A DNA stretch of 64,000 bases from Pelobates cultripes (taxonomy: Eukaryota; Chordata; Amphibia; Anura; Pelobatidae), in NCBI GenBank assembly GCA_933207985.1, contig OW240915.1, forward strand, positions 276,050,477-276,114,476, in the 5' to 3' direction. Positions 22,060 through 34,732 of the stretch are shown piece after piece. How positions within the stretch are numbered: the first letter of the stretch is position 1; each line of letters starts with the position of its first letter. The notes under the pieces were generated by a model. It ran no database searches. It worked only from the letters and a program-made list of their open reading frames with translations, and was not told where the DNA came from. A program made the translations under genes and the position numbers.

Positions 22060-23062
22060 CCCTTATCCTATTTAAGATCTTTTCTCATTAGCAACAAACC
22101 CTTTAAGTCCTCCATGGATCAGTTTTGTTGTTCCAGCACATCTCACAAATGCCCAATCAGACTGAGATCCTGGGAATTTGTAGGTCAAGATACACATTTA
22201 ACTCTTTGCTATATTCCTCAAACCATTCCTGGACAATCTTTGCAGTGTGGATGAGTGCATTATACTGCTGAAAGAGGCCACTGCCATCAGGAAACACCAT
22301 TGCCATGAACGGGTGTACATAGTCTGCAACAATCTCTAGGTAGGTGGTTGTGTAAAACCTGAATTCCAGGACCCAATTTCCTAGCAGAACATTTCCCAGA
22401 ACACAACACTGCTTCCACCAGCCTGCCTTCTTCCCATAGTGCAATCTGCTGCCATCTTTCACCCAAGTAAATGATGCTTACACACCCAGCTAGCCACCTG
22501 ATCTAAAAGAAAATGTGATTACTCAGACCAGGCAACCATATTTAATTGCTCCATAGTCCAGTTCTGCCGTTCAAATCCCCATTGAATCACTTTTGGCGGT
22601 GGTTAGGGGTCATCATGGGCACTCTGATCAGTCTGCAGCTACACGGCCCAATATGCAGCAAACTGTCATGACCAGCAATTTGAGATACAGCAGCAGTTCT
22701 GTGTGGTCAGACCAGATGGACAAGCCTTTGCTCCCCATGTGCATCAATGCCCATGACCCTGAACCCAGTTCACCAGTTGTCCTTCCTTGCACTACTTTTG
22801 GTATGTCCCACAAGGTTTGTGATGCAAACCACTGCATCCCAGGAATGTCCCACAAGGTTTGTTGTTTTGAAAATACTCTGACCCTGTGGTCTAGCCATAA
22901 CTATTTGGCCCTGGTCAAAGTCACTCAGATCTTTTTGCTTGCTCATTTTTCCTACATCCAGCACATGAAATTCAAGAACTGACTGCCTAATATAGCTCAC
23001 CTATTGACAGGTGCATAATGTAAAGATTTAATCAATGTTTTTTACTTCACCTGTCAGTGGTT
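22060..23062 (-). pseudogene. Decayed Tc1-like transposase gene
   Basis: The minus strand begins [20 protein letters not shown] (start codon near 22944) and continues with [13 protein letters not shown], a Tc1-type N-terminal HTH. It later reads GNVLLGNWVLEF, HPFMAMVFPDGSGLFQQYNA and AKIVQEWFEEYSKE. In the FQQYN stretch the usual catalytic Asp of FQQDN is replaced by Tyr. The frame shifts several times. A duplicated segment (22803-22820 and 22846-22863, atgtcccacaaggtttgt) repeats TNLVGH within the HTH. The right end, cacctgtcagtggttttaa, looks like part of a Tc1 terminal repeat. It is an old inactive relic. Confidence 0.85.
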
Positions 23063-23857
23063 TTAACCCCTTAAGGATGCAGCTTCAAAAACTGGACTTA
23101 CCCTTAAGGACAAAAGCCATTTTTGCATTTTTTGCCGTTTGAGTTCAAATGCAATTTTCATCTCTGTCATTTATTGCACCAACACATATTATATACCATT
23201 TTTAGAGGGCAAAAAGGGCATTAATTTGATGTCATATATACATAGATAAATTCTCATTAATTATAAAACAAATGTCAAAAAATGGCAGAAAAAAACAACA
23301 ACATTCTTTTCACAGTTTTGACAATAATAGAGTGTGCATAATATATCCAGCTTATAAAAGGTAATTCAAAATAAATTAATTTATGTGTCTTGATTTATAG
23401 AGTACATAATATGTATAGGATTTCAGCTTATTTTGAAAGTTACAGGTCACAAAATAAAAGGACTAAAATAAAATTTCAATGTGAAACAATTTTAGAAGTT
23501 GGTATGTTTGTCTTGTAGGTTTAGTAGCCATCACAGAAAATAAAATTGCCACACAAAAGTATATATTTATATAAAGTAGACATCACAGGCTATTTACCTA
23601 AGGTTATTTTGACACATTTTTCGTAGACCTTTTCATCTCCAATCTCTGCTAAATATTGGAGTAAAATTGTGTTTTTTTTCTCCATTTTGGCATATACACA
23701 TATAACAAGGTTTTTGTAATGTGTATTTTGTAAAGCTGGTGTTTGCTATTCCTGCACAGAACCCCATATTGTGTTCAGCTACATCTGCTGACCATGACGA
23801 TACCCCCATTGTATGCCTTCGGCACTATTCTGTGAAGCTAGAATGCGATATAAGAGA

Positions 23858-24902
23858 TGTTAAGACACCCCTGGTGTCTTTAAACGAAACCGCCATTTAG
23901 TCAGCCTTCCCCTTCCGCAATACCAATAATCTCCGTTCGCATGAACTGCAGTGTACGAACCAACTCAGGGGAAGCGGCAATCTCCCGACCGGGATCCGTG
24001 AACGGCTCCAACCTCCCGAACGGAACTCCACAAACTGCTGCTAGCCGCCGAACAACAATATCCACCAAGCGGCTTTCGGTTCCAATCAGCAGTCTCTAAA
24101 CGCAAACAATAAATCCCCCCAATAACGAGACAGAAGCTCCGCATTGAGGGTCAAACAGGATCTGGCTTTACTGTGGGCTACCTGCTCGTATTTATGCAGG
24201 TCTCCCACTTGGTGGACACTCCCCTAGGGGACCAAATGGGAGACTGTAATGACAGATAGACATGGGGACATTACAGACATACAGTCACAGCTTTTACCCA
24301 CAATGCAATATGGTTCCCTCCTCTCTGCCCTGGAGATAATTAAGAAGTAACTCATTTATCTCCAGGACAAAGCCAGTCGCCATTTTAAATATAAAACCAG
24401 AAAAATGCATAAAAATATATAACTTTACATCACATATCCCCAGATAGCCTTGATCTGAGTGCATATTATTGGCGAATAGCGCTCAGATCCCACACACATA
24501 GTTCAATTGCCATGGAGTCAAAGTTCTTACAGTCCTTCGGTATACGAATGACTCCATGGGAAGGCTATCTGGGTTAAGTCCTTTCGTATGCTTCAAAGCC
24601 CCCGAATGGCTGGTATTCGTATGCTTTCATGGACGCAGTGGTGTTCGGCAGAAAAAGTGTCTGTTTTTAGTTCCATGAAAATAGAGCCAAACACCGCTGG
24701 GCTTTCGCGTGGTTTAAAATGGCCACTGCCTCGTGGTCGACATACGAACGACGACCACCTTGAATTCGGTTTAATTGAGAAGTGTCTGCGGTTAACCACA
24801 ACGTTCTAATTGGGATCAATAGGTTAACCAGCAGCACACTTCTCTCCTGGGTGGCCGTCTCTTCGAATCCATCGCAATAAATAGACAGATGGTTCTGTCA
24901 CA
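23858..24902 (+). mobile_element. Solo LTR, 1045 bp, endogenous retrovirus or LTR retrotransposon
   Basis: The segment starts TGTTAAGACACC and ends GGTTCTGTCACA, with LTR-type TG...CA ends, flanked by the 5-bp duplication agaga (23853-23857 and 24903-24907). It is GC-richer than the repeat it interrupts. An AATAAA-containing stretch (gcaataaatagacagatgg) lies about 25 bases before the end, where an LTR polyadenylation signal would be expected in plus orientation. No primer-binding site or internal gene follows, so only a solo LTR is left. The family is not identified. The open frames within it on both strands (24588-24809) are not thought to be genes. Confidence 0.8.
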
Positions 24903-25794
24903 AGAGACAAGGCTATTTCAGTTTCTATAGTTAGAATTTTCATAGATGGATATGATGGGCCTATGTCTCATATTGGGTTTTTACATACATGTTGCATTTT
25001 TGCAGAGTATACCCTTGATATGTCATAGTCTTACACTTGATATGTACCACTGTCAAAAAACCCCCCAAATTATGCTCAGTTACATCTTCTGAGTAAAACA
25101 ATTTGCCCAATGTATGACTTAGACACTATTTTGTGAAGTTACAGTGCTGTACAAGAGATGTGACAAGTTCAGGTTTTTAAGTGCAAATTTTCATGGAGGG
25201 TTTTGATGCGTCCATGTCCCACTTTGGAGCACTTGAGCAGGTTACATATTCCAACTATCCCATAAAGGCATACCATTTCTGAAAGAAGACATTCCAGGGT
25301 ATTTTAAAAGGCATATTTTGAACCTTAGCATGGGATCATGTTTCTGCTAGGTTGTACCAAGTGTAGTGGTAATAAGCATTTTTTCTGCCTTTTTGACTCA
25401 CAAAGTGAGTTTTCACAGTATATTTTGCAAAACTTATGTGTGATATGGCTGTAAAATATTTAATATGTTGCTCAGCTATGTTGTCTGAGTACAACAATAC
25501 CCCCGTATGTACCTTTGCCAGGTATATGTGGATGTTGAATGCGCACATTTGAGACACAGCCATTCAGTTGTTTTTTTTAACTTAGAAGTTTTATGCTGTG
25601 TCCGTGTTCCATTTCGGAGTAATTTAGCTGGTTGGTTATTCAAACTTCACCACAAACGCATACCATTTTTTAAAGAATACACCCTTGGATATTTCAAAAG
25701 GCATATTTTGAACCTTAGCGTGGGATCATTTTTTTGCTAGTTTGTTCCAGGTGTATTGGTAGGCATTTGTAGATGTGGGCATTTTTTATGTATT

Positions 25795-25935
25795 TTTTTT
25801 ACTCTTTTAAACATGTTTAACTTTTTAAAACTTGATTTAAACTTTTTTTACTTATTACTTTTTTTACTTTTTAAAACTTTCTTAAAACTTTTTTACACTT
25901 TTCAAATTTGTATAAACTTTTTTTTACAGTTAACC
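25795..25935. repeat. T-rich low-complexity run
   Basis: Irregular repeats of a cttttttaaaact-like unit fill this stretch, within the larger TTAA-ended repeat. Confidence 0.7.
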
Positions 25936-26179
25936 CCTAACTAGCAGTAAGCAGCACTTACAGTAAATTCCCCAATTTCCCATAACTCCCACCCACCGCA
26001 GCTAGCAAAATATATAATTTACAAATATTTTAATTAATTATTGAAATAAATTGAACCACTGAGGGTTAAAAAAAATAAAAGTTAAGCCTTAGGGGTTAAA
26101 AAAAATAGATAACAGTATAATACTGTGATCTGTATTTTGATCACTGTAGGCAGTAATCAACTGGCAGGGAAGGGGTTAA

Positions 26180-28612
26180 TTTTTATTAGGACTGGGTAAA
26201 GGGGGTGGGATTTATTTTAACTTTTTTGAAACGTTATTAAAGCATTTTATTGTAACTTTTTTTAATGTTAACCCTTAGCTAACCTAACACCAAATTCCCC
26301 AATTCACCACTTATATCTTTGTGTTTGTATCTTTTTTTCTAATAGGAGAATTGAGAGAGAGTGTAGGATACTAGTAACTACCTCTGTAGGTGAAAATGTT
26401 AAGTATATTCACTAATTCACTTGAGATCTGCAAAACTCTAAACCTCTGGTTAAAATAAATGAGTTAAAGCTTTTTTTCTAAACCAGATGTATTTGTCTAA
26501 ATTTTGCTATTTGGATTTTACAATGGAGCTACAATTTGGACTTCAGTTAATACATTCTTGTATATTTTGTAATACATATTATACATTACACAAGCAGTGT
26601 AGCAAAAAGATTTGGTAGATACCTGTAAATATAAAATTTATCTTTAAAATCCTAGCTTATCAAAGTCAGTGGCATCAGTATGGGCAACAAACCATAATTA
26701 TCAGAATCTGGGATTTTATTACCTTAATTAGACTCAAAGACTTTCCAGACCTATCCATGAGACAGTTGATATTACAATCAATTACTGAATCTCTGTGAAA
26801 ACAGCCCTGAGTGCAGTACTAGGTGAGGTCTCAATAATTATAGTGAATCATTTAGAAGCCATACCTCATTTTTCCTTGAATCTCCACTTTTTGCTATACT
26901 TCTAATTTCTCTAAAACTCTGTCATTGTGTGTTTTCATTTAGCTAAATGTTTCTGTTTGCTTAATTAACCTTTTCGCTGCTGTGGCAAATAATATCCAGT
27001 TTAGACAATGATGCAGTGCCATAAGGGCTAATATCACCAAATGAGTTATCCCTCTAAAGGTCACAGATATGGTAGGACAATGCACATTTAAAAAAAAATT
27101 AGACTACGAAATAAAATGTGTGAGACATGGTTTAGTGTCAAAAGTGGAATAAGAGATTATTGTTCCCCCTACCTTTACCAACAATTTTTTTTATATTTTT
27201 CTTCATAATGTATTTCTGTTTTTATTAAATTATTTTTATATGCAGTTACAAGGACAAATACTATTGAAGAACAATACAGATTCCAAACAGTGTAATCTGC
27301 ACATATCAAATGAGCTGTGGAGAAGATTCATATGTGTAGAAATTGCTGAAGAATGCCATTAGCACACAATCTTGCAAAGACAATTGCATGTAAGAAATTA
27401 GACCAGAGTAACAAAAAAATATTATTAAAATAAATAACTTGTACAACTATTTCTTATTATTGAAAAAGAAAAGCCTTAATGGGAAACACTAAAGTTATAA
27501 TGTGTCTAGTCCCAGATCCTCAGTTGTGAAACATATAGACAGACTGTAATATATGAGACGTAAGATACCATCATCATTATTGCCTTGTGGTAATTTTAGA
27601 ACCTGCAAGTAGGTAAAGGGGGAATTATGCATCAATACAAAATAAGCTGCAATGCACTGAATATAAACATATCCTTACAATAGAAACATTATAATTGACA
27701 TACAAGGTTTTACATTTATGACATCTGAGTTATGTGTGGGCATATATCTTGTAGCTGTCTGTAGCTCCATCACCTGTAGAAATGTAGAAACAGCTGAACT
27801 TGAGGTATTAACAATCTTTTGTTGTAGCAATGTAGAAAATTCTATATTTCAATGTCAACAAGCAGAGGTCCAGGTAAATAAAAGGGTATAGAATGAAAGG
27901 GTTTAGACTACTGTATCTCACACCACAGGTAAGTGTTGTCACAATAATTATATAATTAATTGAGAATGTCCCTTAGATCTGGGTGACTTGGGCAAATAAG
28001 ACCATCTAGTGGCAGGTGTTTTGCTTGCTTAAGAGGCAATAATAAAAAAAAGAGCCCTTGAAAGAGTTGCAGCAGTTCCTCAATACCCACCAAGTCATCT
28101 ATACCTTTTGCTTTCACCTCTTGTATATGTCATCTTAGGTATCTATTCGGGATGATTTATTTTCTATAATAATATAGGTCTGTCACATGAGCATCTGTCT
28201 TAGTTTATTGTTTTTTTTACTATCTAAGACATTTTGGCTTGTATATTTCAAAATTGACAGGTCAGCAGAAATAAAAAAGTATTTCTAAGATTATGGCAAG
28301 TAAATGTAAAATCTTCTTATTCTCCTTCATGGCTGCCAACAGTCTTATTTTTGTGAGGACACTACCGATGTGTGTGGTCCTGCCCTGGGAAAAAGGTTTA
28401 TCAGAATCTGCCTTACATTCTCAAATCTGCTCAGCAATTTAATCTGTTGGGCAGATCACATTCTCACATCTCCCGAGCAGTTCTACCAGGTATATTTCTG
28501 ATGTAGGATGGGAAGAGGTGCTATGTTCATGTACAGAGTGCTTTAGCTGTGCTTTGTGCATGGTAGACCTCCCTTGATGGGATGGCTGTCAATCAGTTTT
28601 TCTGGCCACTTT
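26180..28612. other. AT-rich unique DNA, no gene seen
   Basis: No open frame of interest, no hairpin element and no recognisable transposon protein was found. Confidence 0.55.
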
Positions 28613-29200
28613 TATTATTATTATTATTTATAAAGCACCAACAAATTATGCAGCACTGTGCAATGGGTGGACTAGTGGGCAAGTATTTGTAACCAGGCGA
28701 GATGAACACAGGAACAGAGGGATTGAGGGCCCTGCTCAATGCGCTTACATGTTAGAGGGGTGTGGTATAGTGACACAAAAGGTAAGGGTAGAAAAGTGGG
28801 TTGCTAATATAAATTGAGGGCTTAATGTTTTGTTTTAATGACAGTTGCAGGAGAGGAATCAGGGTGTGGGAAGGAAAAGCTGTTGACAGTTTCATTGATT
28901 GCTTTCCTGAAGAAGTAAGTTTTCAAAGATTTTTTTAAGAAGTAGAGACTGGGTGAAAGTCTGCAAGAGAGGGGAAGGGAGTTCCATAGGAATGGTGGAG
29001 CCCTAGAGAAGTCTTTCAGGCAAGCTTTAAAGGTAGGAGTACAAACAGAGGATAGACGTAGGTCTTTGGCAGAGCTTAGGAGCCTAGATGCAACATGTTT
29101 GTGTATTAGTGAGGATAGGTAGGTCGAAGCAGCATTGTGTAGAGATTTGTAAGCAAGTATCAGAATCTTGGTATGAGCACTTTCATAATCAGGACCATTC
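28613..29200 (-). repeat. (ATT)n-tailed LINE/SINE-like repeat, long copy
   Basis: It starts with (tta)n and a ttataaagcaccaacaaat segment, then cagcactgtgcaatgggtgg, and continues through ggaacagagggattgagggc (28711-28730) into a long purine-rich region. The first ~190 bp match the repeat at 45738-45920 block for block. The minus strand reading ends with a TTTATAAATAATAATAA-like tail, as in L2-related LINE/SINE families. No protein was recognised. The right end is uncertain. Confidence 0.55.
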
Positions 29201-29375
29201 CTCTGGGCAGCCTGCTCCCTTACCTGCCCACCTCCATCCTGGATTGTGGACTTGCTATATTAACAGGTATGATCTTCAGAGGATTCAGATTAAACTTCTG
29301 TTATGTGAGACAGTTTTGGGATTTCTCTATTTGACAAGAGGAGGCCTCCTTGATTCTCGGTTTTCCTCCTTATGA

Positions 29376-30269
29376 CAAATAGTACATGCAGGACTATGTA
29401 AAAAAATATTATTAAGGAGGTATTTTTAATAAAAGAATATACTACATATGTATATATTTTCCCTTTTAGAACTATGAGATATATGCAAAAGATTACAACG
29501 GCAAAACAAACTGTTGTATTTAAGGGTGGTTCACAGTGTCTTTTCTTACCTTCTCTGTGAAGCTGTTTTGAACTGAAACCTATGCTCCTTAAGGATTAAA
29601 GGATTGAGAAGAAAAGAATGAAGCTACTGTAATTTAAACCAAGTGATTCTCTGGCACAAAGGAGCAAAAAATTAAACAGGAAAAAAATGGACTACGTAAA
29701 TTTGATTCTTTACCAGTTCAGTAAAAAATAATTTTACCTTTTAAAAGTTGTGTTATTAACATTCCAAAGGTGTCATTATTTTTAAAGCAATTTTTCTCTC
29801 TGCTGGCTTTTAACATGAGATCAGAGCATCAAAATCAGCAAGACACCCAATAGGTGGACACGGTTTTAAATTGCAGTTTACCACATCTCAGAAATATTTC
29901 AACTATGTAACACACTGAAAAATCAAAGATACATATCTCTAGGAGCATTGTCGAATGCGTGGACATCCCTGTGTTTCCCAATATCCCATAGAAATATTGC
30001 TGTCTTAACAGTGTGCATCATAACACTAACTTAAAATGTCTACATAAGTCTTGCTATGAGTACTTTTATAGGATTATAACAGATACCGTCAGCAAGTTGA
30101 GAGTGTGTAATGCAAAGATATTAAGGAACTCTTTGGTTTATAGTTCTATAAACTAACTCTTTGGTTTATAATGCTATAATTAACCCAAAAAAAAAAAAAA
30201 TATCACTACATGTTTAACAGGCTTATCAACTAAGGTGAAAATTCAATGTCACTAGCTAAAATTAGCATT
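29376..30269. other. AT-rich unique DNA, no gene seen
   Basis: Nothing recognisable. One small duplication of actctttggtttata occurs at about 30128-30142 and 30156-30170, and an A run lies at 30187-30200. Confidence 0.5.
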
Positions 30270-30760
30270 TGTGACGGAGCTCCCTGTACCCCGGCTGGGT
30301 ACCTCCGCCAAGTCAACTTCCTAGCCACTTTAAGGGGCCATGGAATGCTTCTGCCCCAGTTGCTGCAGCTTGACTGTGGTCCTTCTGGATTATTTTGCAC
30401 CTGACCAGGCAGCAGCTCTCCTTCCAGGAAGGTAACGTCCCCTTTGTCTACTCCACTGCAGCCATTCTTCCAGGCAGGTATCATCCCCTCTGCCTATTCT
30501 GCTGTAGCTCTGCTTTCAGTGATTATAGTTATTGCCTTTACAAAATCAATTGCGGCTCTCAGACCTAGCTCTCTTTATTTATCCCAGGGCTAGAGGCAAC
30601 CAGCAAACAGGTCCAAAGACTCTGTCACTAGGATCCCTAAAAATACACACAGGACACAAGTTCCAAAAGGAACCATTTGTCTGGGGACTAGCCCATATAA
30701 TTATTAATAAAGATTGCAGTGATAACTCAATCAAAATACAAACAGTCAAATCATAGCAGA
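30270..30760 (+). repeat. Unclassified GC-richer repeat, possible LTR fragment
   Basis: It starts abruptly at tgtgacggagctccctgtac and is clearly richer in GC than its flanks. It contains two diverged copies of a ~57-base unit (ccttccaggaaggtaacgtc near 30420 and cttccaggcaggtatcatcc near 30468). The TG start suggests an LTR, but neither a matching CA end nor a target duplication was found. It may also be a DNA transposon fragment. The right limit is a guess. Confidence 0.3.
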
Positions 30761-31137
30761 CAACCTACAGCAACTTATTATAACACAATGACATATTTAT
30801 AAAGGGGTGGGGAAGACAATAGTTAACAGAAAATATCTCTCCTGCCTGCAGAATTAGCAATATGCAAATCTACTTGAATATGCAAATCAAACAGCCTTGC
30901 TATTCAGGTAGTGAATATTGCTGTTGCTACCAACAGGAGGCACTACACAGGCTCCATAGCCAAATCCACCTAGTTGGTAGCAATCCTCAGCAGTATGGGA
31001 GAGTAGGCAAAACATTTAAAAGTATACACACACACATTATAAACAATTACATTACACACACCCTGTTTTTATAATGGGTGCAGGGTGACTAATACATAAG
31101 AAACGTTCAGCAACCTACATAAATAGTCTGTCTCAAG

Positions 31138-31782
31138 GTCCAGTTGATGGTGACTACCGCCATAGCGTTCATATTTGTGTTTTTGTATTTTTCTCACACA
31201 AACAAATATGTACTCTAAATTTGGCAAGTGTTTGTAAATAAATGTCTACTAAAATAGATTGGACATACCCCATTTGCAAAACCTTGAGTTGTCTTCTTTT
31301 GCAAATGGTATACCATCATGGGGGTAATGATAATTCCTGGGCTACCATACGGTCTTAAAGGCAACATAACCTGTCTGGCAAATATCAATGTGTATAAAAT
31401 GAAATTTTTAACGTGCTATATTTGACCCTGTAATTTTCCAAAATACCTGTACATGTTGTAATACTGTTGTACTGAATACAAATATGTGTATTTTATCACA
31501 GTAAAAGCAAGCAGTATTATGACAGTCACAGTTAAAATGCAATGCAGAACTAAAAAAAAAAGACGGCATTTCTTAATTACTAAAATTTTCTTACATTTTA
31601 TTCATATTAAATATGTTTCATATATGAATATTTGATGTGAATGCCCTGTTTCTCCGGAACAAAATGATATATAATAAATGTGGGTGCACTTAATATGAAA
31701 GAAATTAATTATAGTTGCACGGACATATAGTGCAAATTCCAGGTTTTGCTTACATTTTTGCCTCTGCCCTTAATGGTGTTAA
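31138..31782. repeat. Single arm of a palindromic TTAA-ended element
   Basis: The segment matches the right arm of the foldback at 63088-63420 (agcgttcatatttgt, then ttgcaaatggtataccatca, then cctgggctaccatac). It continues into the complement of 62486-62770 (ccctgtttctccggaacaaa near 31646). It ends at TTAA (31779-31782) in a form complementary to the TTAACCCCTTCAGG edge at 62486. It is therefore half of the same element family, without its partner arm. Confidence 0.65.
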
Positions 31783-32758
31783 CTAACATAACACAAGTGC
31801 TCAATGTAATCTATCCCTCTAAGGGAAATAGATTATTCACAAAAAGTTCATTTTTCTATTAAAGTTTTTTTAAGACTTTACTTTACTTAAATTTCCAGTT
31901 ACATTACCAGTCAGTTAAAAAGCAAGTAGTTGACAAAGTGTCATGATAGTCAAGCCGGAGGCCTGTATACATGTAATCTGTGTATATCTTGCTAACACTG
32001 TAAAAAAGGCACTTACATATTTGTAAATTTAAACAGGGTTATTCAATAGGCAGAACTGCATCTCTTACAGGTTTAATAATCCCAGTGGATTTGTACCTGT
32101 TGAACTTGAATGCTAGAGACACAGCAATTGGCTAAACCAGATATATCTAAATTGAATAAAGCAAAGTAGAAGATTGCTTCTAACTCACTAATATCTTCTA
32201 TGGCACTGAAATATTGAATTAACTTGGCATAACTTGGCATAGTTGATAACAAAAAATTAAAGAATGGCAATGTCATAGCTCTGTTTCATTTTCTATTTAA
32301 GGCCAATGTTATAATTTGATTTTTATTGCCCCTGTATCACACAACAGGTGTCAAAGCAATCACAATACAAATTTCACAAACCCTTTTCTCTATTCTTTGC
32401 TGGTAATGCAACTGAAGTCAGAAAATGTTATCATCTTAAGACCGTGCTCATTAATCTTCCAATGTTGAGCTTGGTAGCAATATCAAAAGTTTAGCACACA
32501 CACAAAAAAAAAAGCCTCTGTGATTTTTTCAGCAGTAAACAGACAAATGCATAAATTGTCCTAATAATTGAAATAGTGTATCAGTATTGTATTCTGTTTA
32601 GTTTGGACATTGCACATGTGATCTGCATTATAAGACCACTCCACACCTATAAAAAAACTTAAGCTTGCTGAAGTGCTCAATGGGTGAGAAGTATCCCATA
32701 ATAATGAGCGTTTATAAAAGTACAAATTTCGATTAAAAATAAACACTTTTATAAATAA
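31783..32758. other. AT-rich unique DNA, no gene seen
   Basis: No feature found; a short duplication of aacttggcat occurs at 32221-32240. Confidence 0.5.
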
Positions 32759-33258
32759 TTAATGACACCCCCCAGGCTACCACTCAAGTAGCCAGGGGGT
32801 TTCTTTCTGTTTCTGTTAGCTCCACTGAGGTAGCGGAAGTGGCAGGCGCTCTCTACTTGAGCGTGCCTGCCTCCCCCTGACTACCTTAGACCAGCATCCA
32901 GATCAGTATGCTGCTCATGCGTGTGTGTGCATAGGGGAGAGTCCTTCTCAATGAGCCTCTGAGTGGCTACTGCCCAGTGAAGGTGAGAAGCCTCTGATTG
33001 ACTATTGCCCAGTGAAGGTTAGAAACCTCTGATTGGCATTGGCTATTGCCCAGTGAAGAGACTGAAAGCCTTTTCCAGGTAAGAAGATGAGGACTTGCAA
33101 AGGCTGCAGTTCTAAACTGCAGCTTTTGCAAACTGTTTCATGATATAACCCCAATGAATACATGCATAAAAAATGTCACATGTATTCGTTGGGGGAGTTT
33201 CTACTAAACAGTGTTTTACAAATTGTTTTCTAATATGGGCAGCAGAGTGCTCCTTTAA
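32759..33258. mobile_element. TTAA-flanked MITE with internal minisatellite
   Basis: TTAA at 32759-32762 and 33255-33258 bound a 500-bp GC-richer segment. The tips, TTAATGACACCCC and the complement of GAGTGCTCCTTTAA, are only loosely inverted. Inside, three tandem copies of a ~35-base unit built on gcctctgattggctattgcc lie at 32953-33060, ending each time with cccagtgaag. It encodes nothing; piggyBac-like by its TTAA ends. Confidence 0.5.
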
Positions 33259-33620
33259 TGCTTTAACATATTCCCGTCAATCACCTTGACCTTTTTTAGA
33301 GGTGGTCATGGTTTTCAAAATCTATATATGGAATATTTCTGCTTGAGATGCTGTACATGCAGAACAATCTTCCCTTTTTTATTGAGGCCTAAATGTATCC
33401 CCGGCACATATATGCCACTTTTCCAGGATGCCAAATGTTAATTCTGTGCAAAAAATGTATTTATTATCAACACACTCTATAAATCCCCTCCCTTGCTCCC
33501 ACTTTCATTTGAGCCCCCAAGCCCTCCCTATAGCCCTTAATGTTTGTCTGTTTTTGTTACATATTCCCTTTCCATCCCCATTGTAAACCCCACACTTTCT
33601 CTCTTTCCTTGCTGCCCCAG

Positions 33621-33757
33621 AGCACACACATGCATTCTGAGCCAGGTAAATATGCTAATCAAATATTTCTCTGTGAGAAGCATTTAAAGGACCTAGTGAA
33701 GGAAGGAGTAACGTTAGATGTACAATGTGGGGAACTTAATCCAGAACAACATTTCAG
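33621..33757 (+). CDS. Candidate internal coding exon of an unidentified gene
   Basis: A pyrimidine-rich tract (33590-33615) runs into a consensus acceptor, ctgccccag, at 33612-33620. The donor at 33758 is a full-consensus CAG|GTAAGT. Between them, 137 bases are open in the frame starting at the first base (45 codons plus 2). The predicted peptide has balanced, protein-like composition, including KYANQIFLCEKHLKDLVKEG and VQCGELNPEQHF, with two Cys and three His. No transposon similarity was seen. I do not recognise the protein. An alternative is chance splice-like signals around a short open frame. No neighbouring exon was identified in this window, so introns would have to be long. Confidence 0.4.
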
Positions 33758-33758
33758 G

Positions 33759-34701
33759 TAAGTTTATGCTTTATTTTACAGCTTTATTTTAAAATATGGG
33801 GGAAAGGGGTGAATAATGCCCAAAATGGCATTATAAATGGAAAAAGAAAACTTTGTTAAAAAAGAGTTGGAGTAAAACTGTAAGGTACCTCTATATGTAC
33901 ATTTCAGGTTCATATTTGTTTACTATGGTATCCATTTTGATTGTGTTGCATTTTAATTACAATTGTATTTATGTCCTAAACTGGTGTAATTGGTTAACAT
34001 GGAATTGTTAGCAAATGTTGGTAGGTTGTTGGGGAGGTGTTTGCAGTGTTCATTCAGCTCATATGCAAACCATTAAAATATTTTGTGCTATTGATTAGTC
34101 TTTGGGAAATGTAATTCACGTCCCTTGAGGGGTTGAAAGTTTCCAATGGTTTTGTTAAATTGTTACTAAAATTGATCACATAAAACTGGTATCAGAAAGT
34201 AGTGGGATTGTGATTGTGTCATTACTGTTAATGACTTATAAGCATATCAATACATATTGAACACATTTGTTGTACAGGAAGAAAATATATATGAGGGCTT
34301 GGCTGGAGTAGTACCAAAATGGAGAAATGTGTGGGCTACTCCATGAAATAGATCTACAAAAGAGTTGAAGATTTGCTGTGGTCTTTACTGCAATTTATTG
34401 TATCTCAGCCAAACGGGTGTTTAGTTGAATTCCCAAACACAGAATCGAAACATACCCAAATGACAAACTAACTGAAATGTGCAATGGCTGAGCATGTTCA
34501 TTTCGGGTTGTGATTCTTAATTCCTTCCTAGGTATAAAAAAAAAAAAAAAGTTGATTAATGGGAAAAAAAAGAACTGATTGTTGGCTAAAGGACATCCAC
34601 TAAGTTGATTTTATTCACAGCGCAAGTAAGATGGTAAAAAAGGACGCGCAGTAAAAAACAAACAAAAAAAACAACAGAATATATCTATACATTATATATT
34701 T

Positions 34702-34732
<31 letters not shown>

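Larger units (their letters stand above)
23063..26179. repeat. ~3-kb TTAA-ended repeat with internal tandem blocks
   Basis: The left edge TTAACCCCTTAAGG (23063) and right edge AAGGGGTTAA (26170-26179) are mutually complementary over about 10 bases and begin and end in TTAA. Inside, related blocks recur: a segment like gttcagctacatctgctgac...cactattctgtgaag at about 23775-23840, again at 25075-25145, and more weakly at 25465-25530. Another, ggcatattttgaaccttag, occurs at 25310-25329 and 25700-25719. The unit spacing is a few hundred bases. A solo LTR interrupts the first unit. No protein is encoded. It is probably a non-autonomous element, piggyBac-like by its TTAA ends. Confidence 0.55.

Noticed and set aside
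24588..24809. Overlapping open frames on both strands
   Set aside because: They lie inside a solo LTR, which has no coding role, and show no domain.
28613..28640. tRNA-derived SINE head
   Set aside because: No A-box/B-box pair or cloverleaf could be found in the (ATT)n-tailed repeats.
32953..33060. Spaced repeats resembling a CRISPR array
   Set aside because: Units are directly tandem without unique spacers and lie in a vertebrate MITE.
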